The notes under the pieces: generated by a model
The model's input: the letters and a program-made list of their open reading frames with translations, nothing else
Told to the model about the DNA's origin: nothing
Databases searched by the model: none
In this document: positions 1 through 6,970 of the stretch, one piece after another
Layout: each line of letters starts with the position of its first letter
Position numbering within the stretch: the first letter of the stretch is position 1
Assembly (NCBI GenBank): GCA_031264785.1
Contig: JAISDN010000008.1
Coordinates: 1 to 13,505 of the forward strand
Length of the DNA stretch: 13,505 nucleotides
Direction: 5' to 3'
From: Candidatus Nomurabacteria bacterium
GTDB taxonomy: Bacteria; Patescibacteriota; Saccharimonadia; Saccharimonadales; Saccharimonadaceae
Position numbers and translations under genes: made by a program

Positions 1-84
1 GCCAGATACGCCCATTACTCCTGGATCGCCTTGTATGCCTTGAGCTCCAGTCGGACCTTGAGCGCCAGTAGCGCCGGTCGGACC
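1..84 (-). repeat. Second collagen Gly-X-Y tract (runs off window)
   Basis: Gly-X-Y triplets resume at residue 351 after the spacer module (GPTGATGAQGPTGAQGIQ...) and continue in frame to the window edge, so the total length is unknown. Confidence 0.85.
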
Positions 85-1134
85 CTGGAAAGCGATAATC
101 GCCCAACTGACGGTGTCGGTGGTCGGGTCGCCGCCTGCCAGACAGCCGCTGGGGTCGATGCAAACGTAGGTGTGGGTGTCGCCGCCAGCGGCGGTGGCTA
201 GGACGGTGTCGTTTTTGTCATAAGTATCGCCAGAATCGAAAACCCCTTTGTAGTTCAAGCCCGAAACGCTGTCTTGACCAGCTGGTCCTTGTGGACCTTG
301 GATGCCTTGCGAGCCAGCAGGACCTTGAGTTCCAGCTGGACCTTGAGCTCCGGTCGCACCGGCTGGTCCAGTTGCGCCCTGCGCCCCAGTCGCACCAGTA
401 TCGCCTTTTAGACCCTGAGCCCCCGTCGCGCCAGTCGCCCCCTTGGCGCCTCTTGCCCCAGTCGCACCGTTAGCGCCGTTTTTGCCATCAGCACCAGCAT
501 CACCTTTTGGTCCTTGTGCCCCAGTCTTCCCAGTTGTCCCAGCTTGCGGCACACCGGGCATATAAATCACCTCAGTTTTTCCAATGACATCTAATTCTTC
601 AATTACTTTCTTAATATCTTGAGCGGTAATTTCGTCACCATTTTTCACCAAAACGCCAGCGCCACCGTTAACCATCAAGCCAACTGGTTGAGTAGCAGCG
701 ACCTTGCTCAAGGCGCTTTCGTTATCTGCCCCGTTTTTATCAGCGCAAGCCACCAATTGCGGCTGGCCCAGACGATTCCAACCGGCCAGCTGCGCCAGCA
801 AACCGCGCGAATGAGCCGGTATTTCATAAACACAACTATATTTGCCACTGTCACTCACTAATTCCACAAAACTGGCTCGCGCCACTTCGCTGGTCGGTAT
901 CTGCCAAATAATTTCAGTTTGATCACCACTAATTTTCACCTCAGCGCCAGTCTGATAAATTTCCTCCGCCACATTTTCCGGCAAAACAGCGTGAATTTTA
1001 ACATTACCCTCCGGCACATAAGACGACGGCAACGTCAAAGTCGTGCTGCGCCCCAATATAAAATTAACAATCAAAAAAATGCCAATCACGGCTAAAATAA
1101 TCACAGATAACCAAATTTTGTGAGTTTTTGTCAT
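1..1134 (-). CDS. Collagen-like repeat surface protein (C-terminus beyond window)
   Basis: 378 residues are visible, read from an ATG at 1132-1134, and the frame is still open at position 1. Residues 1-28 form a short basic start (MTKTHK) and a long hydrophobic segment, so a signal peptide or N-terminal membrane anchor. Residues 30-195 are a non-repetitive head with two cysteines (about 101 and 131). Residues 199-288 are 30 uninterrupted Gly-X-Y triplets rich in GAT, GAQ and GPA. Residues 289-350 form a compact module (NYKGVFDSGDTYDKND..., YVCIDPSGC) resembling the carbohydrate-binding-like spacer found between collagen repeats in phage and bacterial proteins. Gly-X-Y triplets resume at 351. 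The likely role is a trimeric fibre or stalk on the cell surface; the ligand is unknown. AGGAGG lies 3 nt before the ATG, a short spacing, and a clear promoter lies upstream. The gene is divergent from the tRNA. Function beyond 'surface fibre' is not inferable here. Confidence 0.9.
   Translation of the reverse strand, partial: MTKTHKIWLSVIILAVIGIFLIVNFILGRSTTLTLPSSYVPEGNVKIHAVLPENVAEEIYQTGAEVKISGDQTEIIWQIPTSEVARASFVELVSDSGKYSCVYEIPAHSRGLLAQLAGWNRLGQPQLVACADKNGADNESALSKVAATQPVGLMVNGGAGVLVKNGDEITAQDIKKVIEELDVIGKTEVIYMPGVPQAGTTGKTGAQGPKGDAGADGKNGANGATGARGAKGATGATGAQGLKGDTGATGAQGATGPAGATGAQGPAGTQGPAGSQGIQGPQGPAGQDSVSGLNYKGVFDSGDTYDKNDTVLATAAGGDTHTYVCIDPSGCLAGGDPTTDTVSWAIIAFQGPTGATGAQGPTGAQGIQGDPGVMGVSG
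271..540 (-). repeat. Collagen Gly-X-Y tract, 30 triplets
   Basis: Thirty consecutive Gly-X-Y triplets (protein residues 199-288) begin at the GTT triplet and end at GQD. GAT, GAQ and GPA dominate, and Lys and Asp occur in GPKGDA and GLKGDT triplets of the kind that stabilise bacterial collagen helices. Glycine codons vary (GGT, GGC, GGG, GGA), so the tract is not a recent clonal DNA expansion. Confidence 0.92.
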
Positions 1135-1137
1135 AAT

Positions 1138-1143
1138 CCTCCT
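1138..1143 (-). promoter_or_regulatory. Shine-Dalgarno site of the collagen-like gene
   Basis: AGGAGG on the minus strand, 3 nt before the ATG. The core is consensus and the spacing is shorter than usual. It supports the chosen start, since no other in-frame start lies between it and the signal-like N-terminus. Confidence 0.6.
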
Positions 1144-1161
1144 ACACGTTATGTCAATATA

Positions 1162-1189
1162 ATTATAAGCGTTTTTGTATAAAAATCAA
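1162..1189 (-). promoter_or_regulatory. Promoter of the collagen-like gene (TTGATT-16-TATAAT)
   Basis: On the minus strand TTGATT (1184-1189) is separated by 16 nt from a perfect TATAAT (1162-1167). Transcription would start around 1155, giving a leader of about 20 nt containing the AGGAGG site. It diverges from the tRNA promoter about 40 bp away. Confidence 0.65.
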
Positions 1190-1228
1190 CACTTGGTGCC
1201 GAAACTGCCGGTTGTTAATCTGTTGGAC

Positions 1229-1257
1229 TTGCATTTACAGAGGTTGTGAGTTATAAT
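1229..1257 (+). promoter_or_regulatory. Promoter of tRNA-Arg (TTGCAT-17-TATAAT)
   Basis: TTGCAT (1229-1234), a 17-nt spacer and a perfect TATAAT (1252-1257). The expected start, near 1264, is about 9 nt before the mature tRNA 5' end. Confidence 0.7.
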
Positions 1258-1272
1258 CAAGACTCAAATTCA

Positions 1273-1349
1273 GCACCCGTAGCTCAGCTGGATAGAGCGC
1301 AAGCTTGCGGAGCTTGAGGTCGTATGTTCGAATCATATCGGGTGTACCA
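1273..1349 (+). tRNA. tRNA-Arg, anticodon GCG, CCA encoded
   Basis: A full cloverleaf can be folded by eye. The acceptor stem is GCACCCG (1273-1279) with CGGGTGT (1339-1345), with one G:U at the first pair, followed by discriminator A1346 and an encoded CCA (1347-1349). The D arm is GCTC/GAGC (1282-1285 with 1295-1298). The anticodon stem is CAAGC/GCTTG with loop TTGCGGA, which places anticodon GCG at 1307-1309. The T arm is GTATG/CATAT with loop TTCGAAT. The anticodon reads CGC and, by wobble, CGU. Most bacteria read these codons with an ACG anticodon converted to ICG, so GCG is an unusual choice. The gene is monocistronic, with its own promoter and terminator, and is the only plus-strand gene here. 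Confidence 0.95.
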
Positions 1350-1350
1350 A

Positions 1351-1387
1351 AATTAAAACACCAGACTTATGGTGTTTTAATTTTTTT
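1351..1387 (+). terminator. Intrinsic terminator after tRNA-Arg
   Basis: A perfect 13-bp stem (1351-1363 with 1370-1382, AATTAAAACACCA and its complement) closes a 6-nt loop and runs into a T tract (1381-1387). It begins 2 nt after the CCA end. It also lies 10 nt beyond the maf stop codon on the other strand, where the stem is followed by a weaker T-rich stretch, so it may stop both converging transcripts. Confidence 0.88.
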
Positions 1388-1397
1388 ATGCAGCAAT

Positions 1398-1997
1398 CTA
1401 ATTCAAGATTTCTAACAGAATCTCTCCTACCGCCGCTGGATCGATACCAATATACGATCGCAAATTCCCCGTCACTTCGGCGATCAATGCCCGACCCTTG
1501 CCCTGAATGGCGTAAGCGCCGGCTTTATCAAGCGGTTCGCCACTAGCCACGTAATCTGCAATTTGTTGGTCGGTCAAATTTTTCATTTTAACAAACGTCG
1601 TACCCACCCGCTGAATCTGCTTAGTCACGCCATTTTTTCGGACTAAAATCGTCAGACCAGTGACGGTCTTATTACTTTTGCCACTTAAACTCCGCAACAT
1701 CGCCGCAGCATTTTCTGACGTTTCGGGCTTGCCAAGTATTTGATCTTCAAACACCACAATAGTATCGCCGCCAATCACCAATAAATCGTCATCCTGATCG
1801 GCCACTTTCTCAAAACTGGCTTCAGCTTTACCAAGCGACAACTGTCGCACCAATTCCTCCGGGTCGTGCAGAGATTTCTTAAGCAGCCCTTCGTCAAAAT
1901 CGTTCGGCAAAACCTGATACTCAAAACCGTGTTTATTTGCTAGTTCATCCATAACTTCAATTCGTCTGGGTGAGCCAGATGCTAAAACAATTTTCAT
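1398..1997 (-). CDS. maf: Maf-family nucleoside triphosphate pyrophosphatase
   Basis: 199 residues, normal for the family. Maf proteins hydrolyse non-canonical or excess nucleoside triphosphates (dTTP, UTP, modified pyrimidines) to the monophosphate in the cytoplasm and have been linked to septum control. Visible signatures: ASGSPRR at residues 6-12 (phosphate-binding loop), GGDTIV around the probable catalytic Asp78, GKP at 89-91, and GEPLDKAGAYAIQG at 153-166. The C-terminal SYIGIDP replaces the commoner S..NVVGLP and may indicate a different base preference. The ATG sits 6 nt after an AGGAG site located in the 15-nt gap behind aspS, so it is probably the last gene of the aspS transcript. 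The substrate cannot be assigned from sequence alone. Confidence 0.93.
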   Translation of the reverse strand: MKIVLASGSPRRIEVMDELANKHGFEYQVLPNDFDEGLLKKSLHDPEELVRQLSLGKAEASFEKVADQDDDLLVIGGDTIVVFEDQILGKPETSENAAAMLRSLSGKSNKTVTGLTILVRKNGVTKQIQRVGTTFVKMKNLTDQQIADYVASGEPLDKAGAYAIQGKGRALIAEVTGNLRSYIGIDPAAVGEILLEILN

Positions 1998-2003
1998 TTT
2001 CTT

Positions 2004-2008
2004 CTCCT
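2004..2008 (-). promoter_or_regulatory. Shine-Dalgarno site of maf
   Basis: AGGAG on the minus strand, 6 nt before the maf ATG and inside the short gap after the aspS stop. It contrasts with the upstream genes of this cluster, which lack such sites. Confidence 0.7.
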
Positions 2009-2012
2009 AAAG

Positions 2013-3752
2013 TTATTTAACTTTAATGTTTAATTCCTTAAGCTGATCGCTGTCAACCGCCGCCGGACTGTCCATCATCACGTCCACACCGCTGCCATTT
2101 TTCGGAAAGGCCAAGGTGTCGCGAATGCTGGCAATATTCAAAAGCTCCATAAATATCCGGTCAATCCCAAAGGCACAACCGGCGTGCGGCGGCGCACCAA
2201 ACTTGAAGGCGTTTAACATCGCGCCAAACCGACTTTCGACATATTTTTCGTTGCAACCCAAATTCCCAAAAGCTTTATACATTACCTCCGGATTGTGGTT
2301 GCGCACCGCGCCCGAACAGACCTCATAACCATTTAGCACCATATCAAATTGGTCGGCCACAATCGATAATTTGTCGTCGGATTCTAGCGCCGCCAAGCCG
2401 CCTTTGGGCATCGAAAACGGATTATGGCCAAAATCTAGTCGCCGATTCTTGTCATCCCATTCATAAAACGGAAAATCTACCACCCAAGCTAGAGCTACTT
2501 TATTCGGATCTTTCAGCCCAAAATGTCCAGCCAATTCACTGCGCAAAACTCCCAAAACTTTATTAACTTTAGCACGCGCGTCTGCTCCAAAAAACACGAT
2601 GTCGCCATCAATCGCGCCAGTTTTTCTGGTGATTTCAGTCAGTTCCGCCTCGCTCAAAAACTTGGCAATCGGCGAGTTAATTTTGCCGCCGTCATAAGTG
2701 AGGTAAGCCAGTCCCCCCGCACCTTCCCGCCGCGCGATTTCCGTAAAACCGTCAATCTGCGAACGCGACAAACTAGCGCCGCCTTTCGCGCAAATTGCCT
2801 TAACGCACTCGGCATTTTTAAAAACTCCAAATTCGGTATTTTTGACAGTTTCGGTCAGCTCCACCAGCTCCATCTCAAAGCGCAAATCCGGCTTATCGCT
2901 GCCAAAACGCTCCATAACTTCGCTGTAAGTCAGGCGCGGAACCTCTTCGCTAACCAACTTTTTGCCAGCAAATTCGGTCACTAATTTTTTAATCAAAGGC
3001 TCGGTAATGCCCCGCACCACTTCGCCGTCGTCCACAAAAGCCATTTCCATATCAATCTGGTAAAAATCGCCATACAACCGATCGGCCCGCGGATCTTCGT
3101 CGCGAAAGCAGGGCGCGATTTGGTAATAACGCGGCACGCCACCCACCATCAACAGCTGTTTAAATTGCTGCGGGGCTTGCGGCAAAGCGTAAAATTTGCC
3201 AGCGTGGACGCGGCTAGGAATCAGAAAATCGCGTGCTCCTTCCGGGCTAGAGTTGGCCAAAATCGGCGTGGCTACTTCCACAAAATCTTCATTTTCCATA
3301 AATTCGCGCACCAGCTTATTAAACTCGGCCCGCCGCCGCAAAATCTGCTGCATCGACGGCCGCCGCAAATCAAGATAACGGTATTTCAGGCGCAGATCTT
3401 CCCCAGCCTCGTTTTCGCCGTCGCGCGTCGGCACCACCGGCGTCTCTGATTTATTCAAAATCTCTAATTTCGACACCAAAATCTCAATTTTTCCAGTATT
3501 AATATTAGGGTTTTCCAAACCAGCGCCGCGCTCGCGCACCAGCCCAGTGGCCGAAATCACAAACTCGTCGCGCAGGGCCTCCGCCATTTTAAAATCCGCC
3601 AGATCGGGATTGAACACCAACTGAACAATTCCGGTGTGGTCGCGCAAATCCACAAAAATCACACCGCCGTGATCGCGCCGGCTGTTGACCCAGCCCGCCA
3701 CCGTAATTTTTTGACCAATTTTACTTGAAGTTTCGTTCGATAATATTCTCAT
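2013..3752 (-). CDS. aspS: Aspartyl-tRNA synthetase, probably non-discriminating (Asp/Asn)
   Basis: 579 residues, close to the usual bacterial length. It charges tRNA-Asp with aspartate in the cytoplasm. Domain order is bacterial: an N-terminal OB-fold anticodon-binding domain (about 1-105, WVNSRRDHGGVIFVDLRD), the class II catalytic core with motif 2 FRDEDPRADR at 216-225, an inserted GAD-type domain (about 285-420), and motif 3 GCAFGIDRI at 525-533. Histidine 28 in RRDHGG is the residue typical of non-discriminating bacterial AspRS, where discriminating enzymes such as E. coli have Leu. This suggests it also makes Asp-tRNA-Asn for a GatCAB amidotransferase not visible here. The ATG is preceded by TGGTATAAT ending 7 nt upstream and no Shine-Dalgarno site. 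holA stops 16 nt upstream and maf follows 15 nt downstream. Confidence 0.97.
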   Translation of the reverse strand: MRILSNETSSKIGQKITVAGWVNSRRDHGGVIFVDLRDHTGIVQLVFNPDLADFKMAEALRDEFVISATGLVRERGAGLENPNINTGKIEILVSKLEILNKSETPVVPTRDGENEAGEDLRLKYRYLDLRRPSMQQILRRRAEFNKLVREFMENEDFVEVATPILANSSPEGARDFLIPSRVHAGKFYALPQAPQQFKQLLMVGGVPRYYQIAPCFRDEDPRADRLYGDFYQIDMEMAFVDDGEVVRGITEPLIKKLVTEFAGKKLVSEEVPRLTYSEVMERFGSDKPDLRFEMELVELTETVKNTEFGVFKNAECVKAICAKGGASLSRSQIDGFTEIARREGAGGLAYLTYDGGKINSPIAKFLSEAELTEITRKTGAIDGDIVFFGADARAKVNKVLGVLRSELAGHFGLKDPNKVALAWVVDFPFYEWDDKNRRLDFGHNPFSMPKGGLAALESDDKLSIVADQFDMVLNGYEVCSGAVRNHNPEVMYKAFGNLGCNEKYVESRFGAMLNAFKFGAPPHAGCAFGIDRIFMELLNIASIRDTLAFPKNGSGVDVMMDSPAAVDSDQLKELNIKVK

Positions 3753-3759
3753 ACCGAAA

Positions 3760-3768
3760 ATTATACCA
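3760..3768 (-). promoter_or_regulatory. Extended -10 promoter directly before aspS (leaderless)
   Basis: TGGTATAAT on the minus strand, an exact extended -10 (TGnTATAAT), with 7 nt between it and the aspS ATG, so transcription would begin at or beside the A of the start codon. It immediately follows the holA stop codon (3769-3771). No strong -35 is seen; TTGGCG lies at an 18-nt spacing. Confidence 0.55.
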
Positions 3769-4674
3769 CTAAAACCGACTAATCGCCAAGTTCACCAAAG
3801 TCCAATCATCCGCGCCGGTCGATTTCAGGCGCACATCGGTGTCGGCAATCACCTTGCAAAGCTCGCGCAACTTTTCGCTATCGACCCGCCGCGCCACCGC
3901 TGTCATTTTGCTCATTACAAACGGGTGCACACCCATATCGCGGGAAATTTCAGCGCTGGATTTATCACTGCCAGCCACTGCCGCTGCCAGCGCAAAAACT
4001 TGACTAGCCAGCAGCCCAAAAAATTTATTAGCATTCTCAATTTTCCGCAAATTACCGAGTTCCGCCAGCGCCAGACTTTTGCGATCGTTTAGCAAATCCT
4101 CCAACAATTTAAAAGCGTTAGCTTCCAAATCCGGCTCGACATATTGACGCACATTTTCGGCCGTAATAACCTTGTCCAGCGCCCGAAATTTGGCAATTTC
4201 CGAAGCAATCCGCCAAGTGTCGCCCGAAGTATAATCAATCAGCTCATCGGCCGCCGCACGCTGAATCTCAACACCGTTAGAATGAGCCTCATTCAGCACA
4301 AATTCAACCAAATTTTTCGGTTTTTGAAACTCTTTTGACTGAAAATCCTTAGTCAAAACTTTATAAAGTTTGGTGCGCTTGTCCGGCCGCGTTTCGGTGA
4401 TAATCAGCTCGGTTTCGTCGGGCACGCGAGCCAAAACTGCCGGCAGTTTTTCGGCCAAATCCTTGTTCGTAAAAACCTCCGCTAAAATCACCAACCGATC
4501 ATTAGCAAACAAACCAATATTAACGATTTCCGCCAAAATCTCTCCAGCCGTAGCCTCGCGGGCGCCAATTTTCAGCACATTTTCCGGACCATATTTCTCG
4601 CCAAATTTCCTCGCCACCGCGTCAACCTGCCGCCGGGTCGCCAAATCATCCTCACCAAAATAGAAATGAATCAT
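3769..4674 (-). CDS. holA: DNA polymerase III delta subunit (clamp-loader)
   Basis: 301 residues, slightly shorter than E. coli HolA. The delta subunit opens the beta sliding clamp as part of the clamp loader during replication. Recognisable features: the N-terminal FYFGEDDLATRR segment (residues 4-15), which parallels the family's GDD/E..R start; the middle TELIITETRPDKRTKLYK stretch (about residues 88-105), matching the usual LII....D.R.K..K pattern; and a helical C-terminal collar domain with NKFFGLLASQVFAL and a final D..LK.TGADDW..L segment near residues 279-292. The ATG follows the IPT-protein stop by 24 nt, with no Shine-Dalgarno site but an extended -10-like TGTTACAAT. The LYKV codons contain one copy of the recurrent palindrome (4356-4371). 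Divergence is normal for this family; the assignment rests on overall pattern and length. Confidence 0.85.
   Translation of the reverse strand: MIHFYFGEDDLATRRQVDAVARKFGEKYGPENVLKIGAREATAGEILAEIVNIGLFANDRLVILAEVFTNKDLAEKLPAVLARVPDETELIITETRPDKRTKLYKVLTKDFQSKEFQKPKNLVEFVLNEAHSNGVEIQRAAADELIDYTSGDTWRIASEIAKFRALDKVITAENVRQYVEPDLEANAFKLLEDLLNDRKSLALAELGNLRKIENANKFFGLLASQVFALAAAVAGSDKSSAEISRDMGVHPFVMSKMTAVARRVDSEKLRELCKVIADTDVRLKSTGADDWTLVNLAISRF
4356..4371. repeat. Palindrome AAACTTTATAAAGTTT, copy 1 (in holA)
   Basis: A perfect 16-bp palindrome inside holA, encoding Leu-Tyr-Lys-Val. Identical copies occur in mutM and polA in the same reading frame. Confidence 0.9.
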
Positions 4675-4680
4675 AGCTTT

Positions 4681-4689
4681 ATTGTAACA
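4681..4689 (-). promoter_or_regulatory. Possible leaderless promoter of holA (TGTTACAAT)
   Basis: TGTTACAAT on the minus strand fits an extended -10 (TGn plus TACAAT, one mismatch to TATAAT). It ends 6 nt before the holA ATG, in the gap behind the IPT/FISUMP gene. It is weaker than the other examples in the window but in the same position relative to the start. Confidence 0.4.
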
Positions 4690-4698
4690 TACGAATTG

Positions 4699-6837
4699 TC
4701 AGACATTCCCCACCGCCGTATAAACCACAGTGGTCTGATATCGTCCGGCGGCTTGAGCGTAGTCCAGTTTGGCGCCATAGTAAAAAGTAGTCCGATCACC
4801 CGGATCGGCCTCAAATGGAGCGGCAGTGGATTTAATAGTCAGAGCATTGTTTCGGGCTGGCACGCGACACAGCTTTTGGCTATCGCGATCGGGGACATTC
4901 AAGGTGAAACCCCAAGTGTTATTAAGTATCGCATTCGGCGTATTGGTGAGGATTTTTGTAGTGTCATTCCAACTACAAGTATTAGCCGTGCCGACAATCC
5001 ACTGGTTCAGGCCAGTATGTTTTAGGTCGCTGGCGCGGCTGTCACTACCTGATTTGTCGGTGCTAAGGGCCAGAGTGTAACCTTTCAGGTGATCGGTCTT
5101 AACCAGAGTAGTGTTAGGAGAATAAGCATAGGCACCAGAGGTTGAGGGGGTAATGGGACCGCCGCCGACCGTGACATTGTTACTGTCTATAGTCAGGCTG
5201 ATATAGGGGGCTTGGTAGAGGTAGCCCGATGACACATTATTAGGGTCAGACAAGTCGCCGGCCGGGTTAATATAGACTGGCGGCAGGGTGAAACTACCAG
5301 ACCCATTGTCGACTGTGACGCTGACTAGGCCGATGGCGTGAGCCGGAGTGGTGACGACTATTCGGTCGTTAGAGTGGTTGACCACGGTGGCCCGAATACC
5401 GCCAAAAGTTACGATCGGATTGGTTGGAGCCGTTGATCCCGGGACATTAAAATTCGCGCCGTTAATCGTCACTGTCGTGTTGCCCTCTGCCGACCCGTGA
5501 TTTGGCGTGATGCTGTCGATCCGCATCTGCTCGCGATAAGTAAACCCGCCGGCCAAAGTAATCGCGCCCGAACCGCTGCCCACCACCACATCGACAACCC
5601 CCGCCGCGTGCGCCGGCGCAGTCGCTGTAATAGTCTTGCCATCAGCCGACAGTGCCACATTAGTCGCCGCCACGCCGCCGAACTTCACTGTCGGAACAAC
5701 TGGCGGCGCTGTAGCGTCGGCATCGACCATACATCGCACACCTAACCCAAAATAACGCTCAAAGTTTTCGACACCGGCAGACACGTAGCCGTCCTCCATA
5801 ACATAGGCGCGCGTCAAAGTGTTGTTAGAAACGGTGGATGCCCAATATTTGCCAGTAATGCCCTGAAAATCGAAACCATTCACCCACTGTCCAGAATAAG
5901 TCCCCCGAAACTCGCCACTCGGTATCCAGTGGATATAATAATCTGACACCACATAGCCGGGGACGGAGTAAGCGTTTCTCCACATACTAATATTTAATAT
6001 GGCAAGATCGCCATAATAAAACGTTGTGTCAGTGCTGTCAGCGGTGGTGCCAGAGTTGGCGCGCGGCAGACGCCAGCCCGCCGGACAAATCGAACCCTGA
6101 GCCACATTGCCGGCTTTGGCGTGGGATGCCTGCGTCGCCGAGCCAGCCACCGCTGTATACCAATTATATAAATACCCGCAGCCTGTCAAACTGGCGCTGT
6201 TATATGCATTGCCGTTCAAGCAACTAGTGGTGCTCGACGGGTTGTTTTGCCGCCAAGCGTCCGTATTCGTCGACTTGGCGCTCGATCCGTTGCGGGTGTT
6301 ATATCCGCTGGTGGTGAAGTTTCCGGCCATTCCGGTTAGATGCTGACCGCCGGCTGTGCCGTTTTGAGTAAAATAAATCGGGACGTTGGTGGCGACATTA
6401 GTATTAGCCGGCTCCAGCACTGTAGTGTCAAGCGTCGGATCGGCATTCACCACCCCCAGTTCCAGCTTCAAATTATCAATCATCCAACAATTCCGATCCT
6501 GCAGCCGCCGGATAGTATAGTCCTGCCCGTTACGAACATCCTTCATCACCACAGTGCCGCCCGCCGCCGGCCAAATCGGCATCGTGTTGCAATAACTGCT
6601 GGCGGACTGCTGCATATCAGGCGCGCCCGCTGTCGCGCCGAGATCCACGCCGATTATCGTGACGATTGTGCCGCCGGTCGCCGGGCCGCTGTTGGGTGAA
6701 ATCGACGTAATACTGGCAGCTTGGCTGTCAAATTTGGGCCAAAAAAGCGTCAATAACAACATAGTTCCCGCCAGAGCCACACCAAAGACGACTAAAATGA
6801 TTTTTGGACGTAAATTTAATGGTCTTTGGATAAACAC
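4699..6837 (-). CDS. Secreted IPT/TIG protein with inserted FISUMP domain
   Basis: 712 residues. The start is GTG at 6835-6837, chosen because AAGGAG lies 9 nt upstream and the N-terminus is then a signal peptide (hydrophobic residues 13-33, likely cleavage near SQA-A at 39-41). The first IPT/TIG immunoglobulin-like fold begins at 42-68 (ITSISPNSGPATGGT) and resumes at 381-434 (VKFGGVAATN...ATAPAHAAGVVDVVV...GGFTY). Between them, at about 78-372, sits a FISUMP domain (DRNCWMIDNLKL, GYLYNWYTAV, SICPAGWRLP, YWASTVSNN, GVRCM) with six cysteines. A second complete IPT follows at about 438-523. Residues 538-712 form a beta-rich module ending in RYQTTVVYTA, like WxL-type or CPR surface domains. The probable role is extracellular binding or adhesion; the ligand is unknown. 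It has its own promoter. holA starts 24 nt downstream. No C-terminal anchor is seen. Confidence 0.9.
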   Translation of the reverse strand: MFIQRPLNLRPKIILVVFGVALAGTMLLLTLFWPKFDSQAASITSISPNSGPATGGTIVTIIGVDLGATAGAPDMQQSASSYCNTMPIWPAAGGTVVMKDVRNGQDYTIRRLQDRNCWMIDNLKLELGVVNADPTLDTTVLEPANTNVATNVPIYFTQNGTAGGQHLTGMAGNFTTSGYNTRNGSSAKSTNTDAWRQNNPSSTTSCLNGNAYNSASLTGCGYLYNWYTAVAGSATQASHAKAGNVAQGSICPAGWRLPRANSGTTADSTDTTFYYGDLAILNISMWRNAYSVPGYVVSDYYIHWIPSGEFRGTYSGQWVNGFDFQGITGKYWASTVSNNTLTRAYVMEDGYVSAGVENFERYFGLGVRCMVDADATAPPVVPTVKFGGVAATNVALSADGKTITATAPAHAAGVVDVVVGSGSGAITLAGGFTYREQMRIDSITPNHGSAEGNTTVTINGANFNVPGSTAPTNPIVTFGGIRATVVNHSNDRIVVTTPAHAIGLVSVTVDNGSGSFTLPPVYINPAGDLSDPNNVSSGYLYQAPYISLTIDSNNVTVGGGPITPSTSGAYAYSPNTTLVKTDHLKGYTLALSTDKSGSDSRASDLKHTGLNQWIVGTANTCSWNDTTKILTNTPNAILNNTWGFTLNVPDRDSQKLCRVPARNNALTIKSTAAPFEADPGDRTTFYYGAKLDYAQAAGRYQTTVVYTAVGNV

Positions 6838-6846
6838 TACAAAAAG

Positions 6847-6852
6847 CTCCTT
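6847..6852 (-). promoter_or_regulatory. Shine-Dalgarno site deciding the GTG start
   Basis: AAGGAG on the minus strand, 9 nt before the GTG at 6835-6837. No ATG in frame lies nearby, so this site fixes the start of the IPT/FISUMP gene. Confidence 0.7.
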
Positions 6853-6870
6853 TTAACTTCTAACATAACC

Positions 6871-6899
6871 ATTATACGTATAACTTTAATAATATTGAA
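6871..6899 (-). promoter_or_regulatory. Promoter of the IPT/FISUMP gene
   Basis: A perfect TATAAT on the minus strand (6871-6876), with a weak -35 candidate TTCAAT (6894-6899) at 17 nt. The predicted leader is about 27 nt and holds the AAGGAG site. Confidence 0.5.
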
Positions 6900-6903
6900 A
6901 CTT

Positions 6904-6930
6904 TTGTTGAATAAAATAGAAATTCAACAA
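6904..6930. repeat. Perfect 9-bp inverted repeat between two transcription units
   Basis: TTGTTGAAT (6904-6912) and ATTCAACAA (6922-6930) flank a 9-nt A-rich loop. It lies 40 nt beyond the phosphodiesterase stop and just upstream of the -35 region of the next promoter. It could be a weak, T-tract-poor terminator or an operator for the surface-protein gene; the sequence does not decide. Confidence 0.6.
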
Positions 6931-6970
6931 CATAATCTACATAATTGCGTTGCAGTTTTTGATAAAAGCC

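Noticed and set aside
271..540. Tandem DNA repeat or CRISPR-like array in the collagen region
   Set aside because: Periodicity is 9 nt at the Gly-X-Y codon level with variable codons; there are no conserved repeats with unique spacers.
4699..6837. IPT/FISUMP protein as a frameshifted fusion of two genes
   Set aside because: The frame is continuous, and the IPT strands on both sides of the FISUMP segment fit one domain, so an insertion is more likely than a broken fusion.
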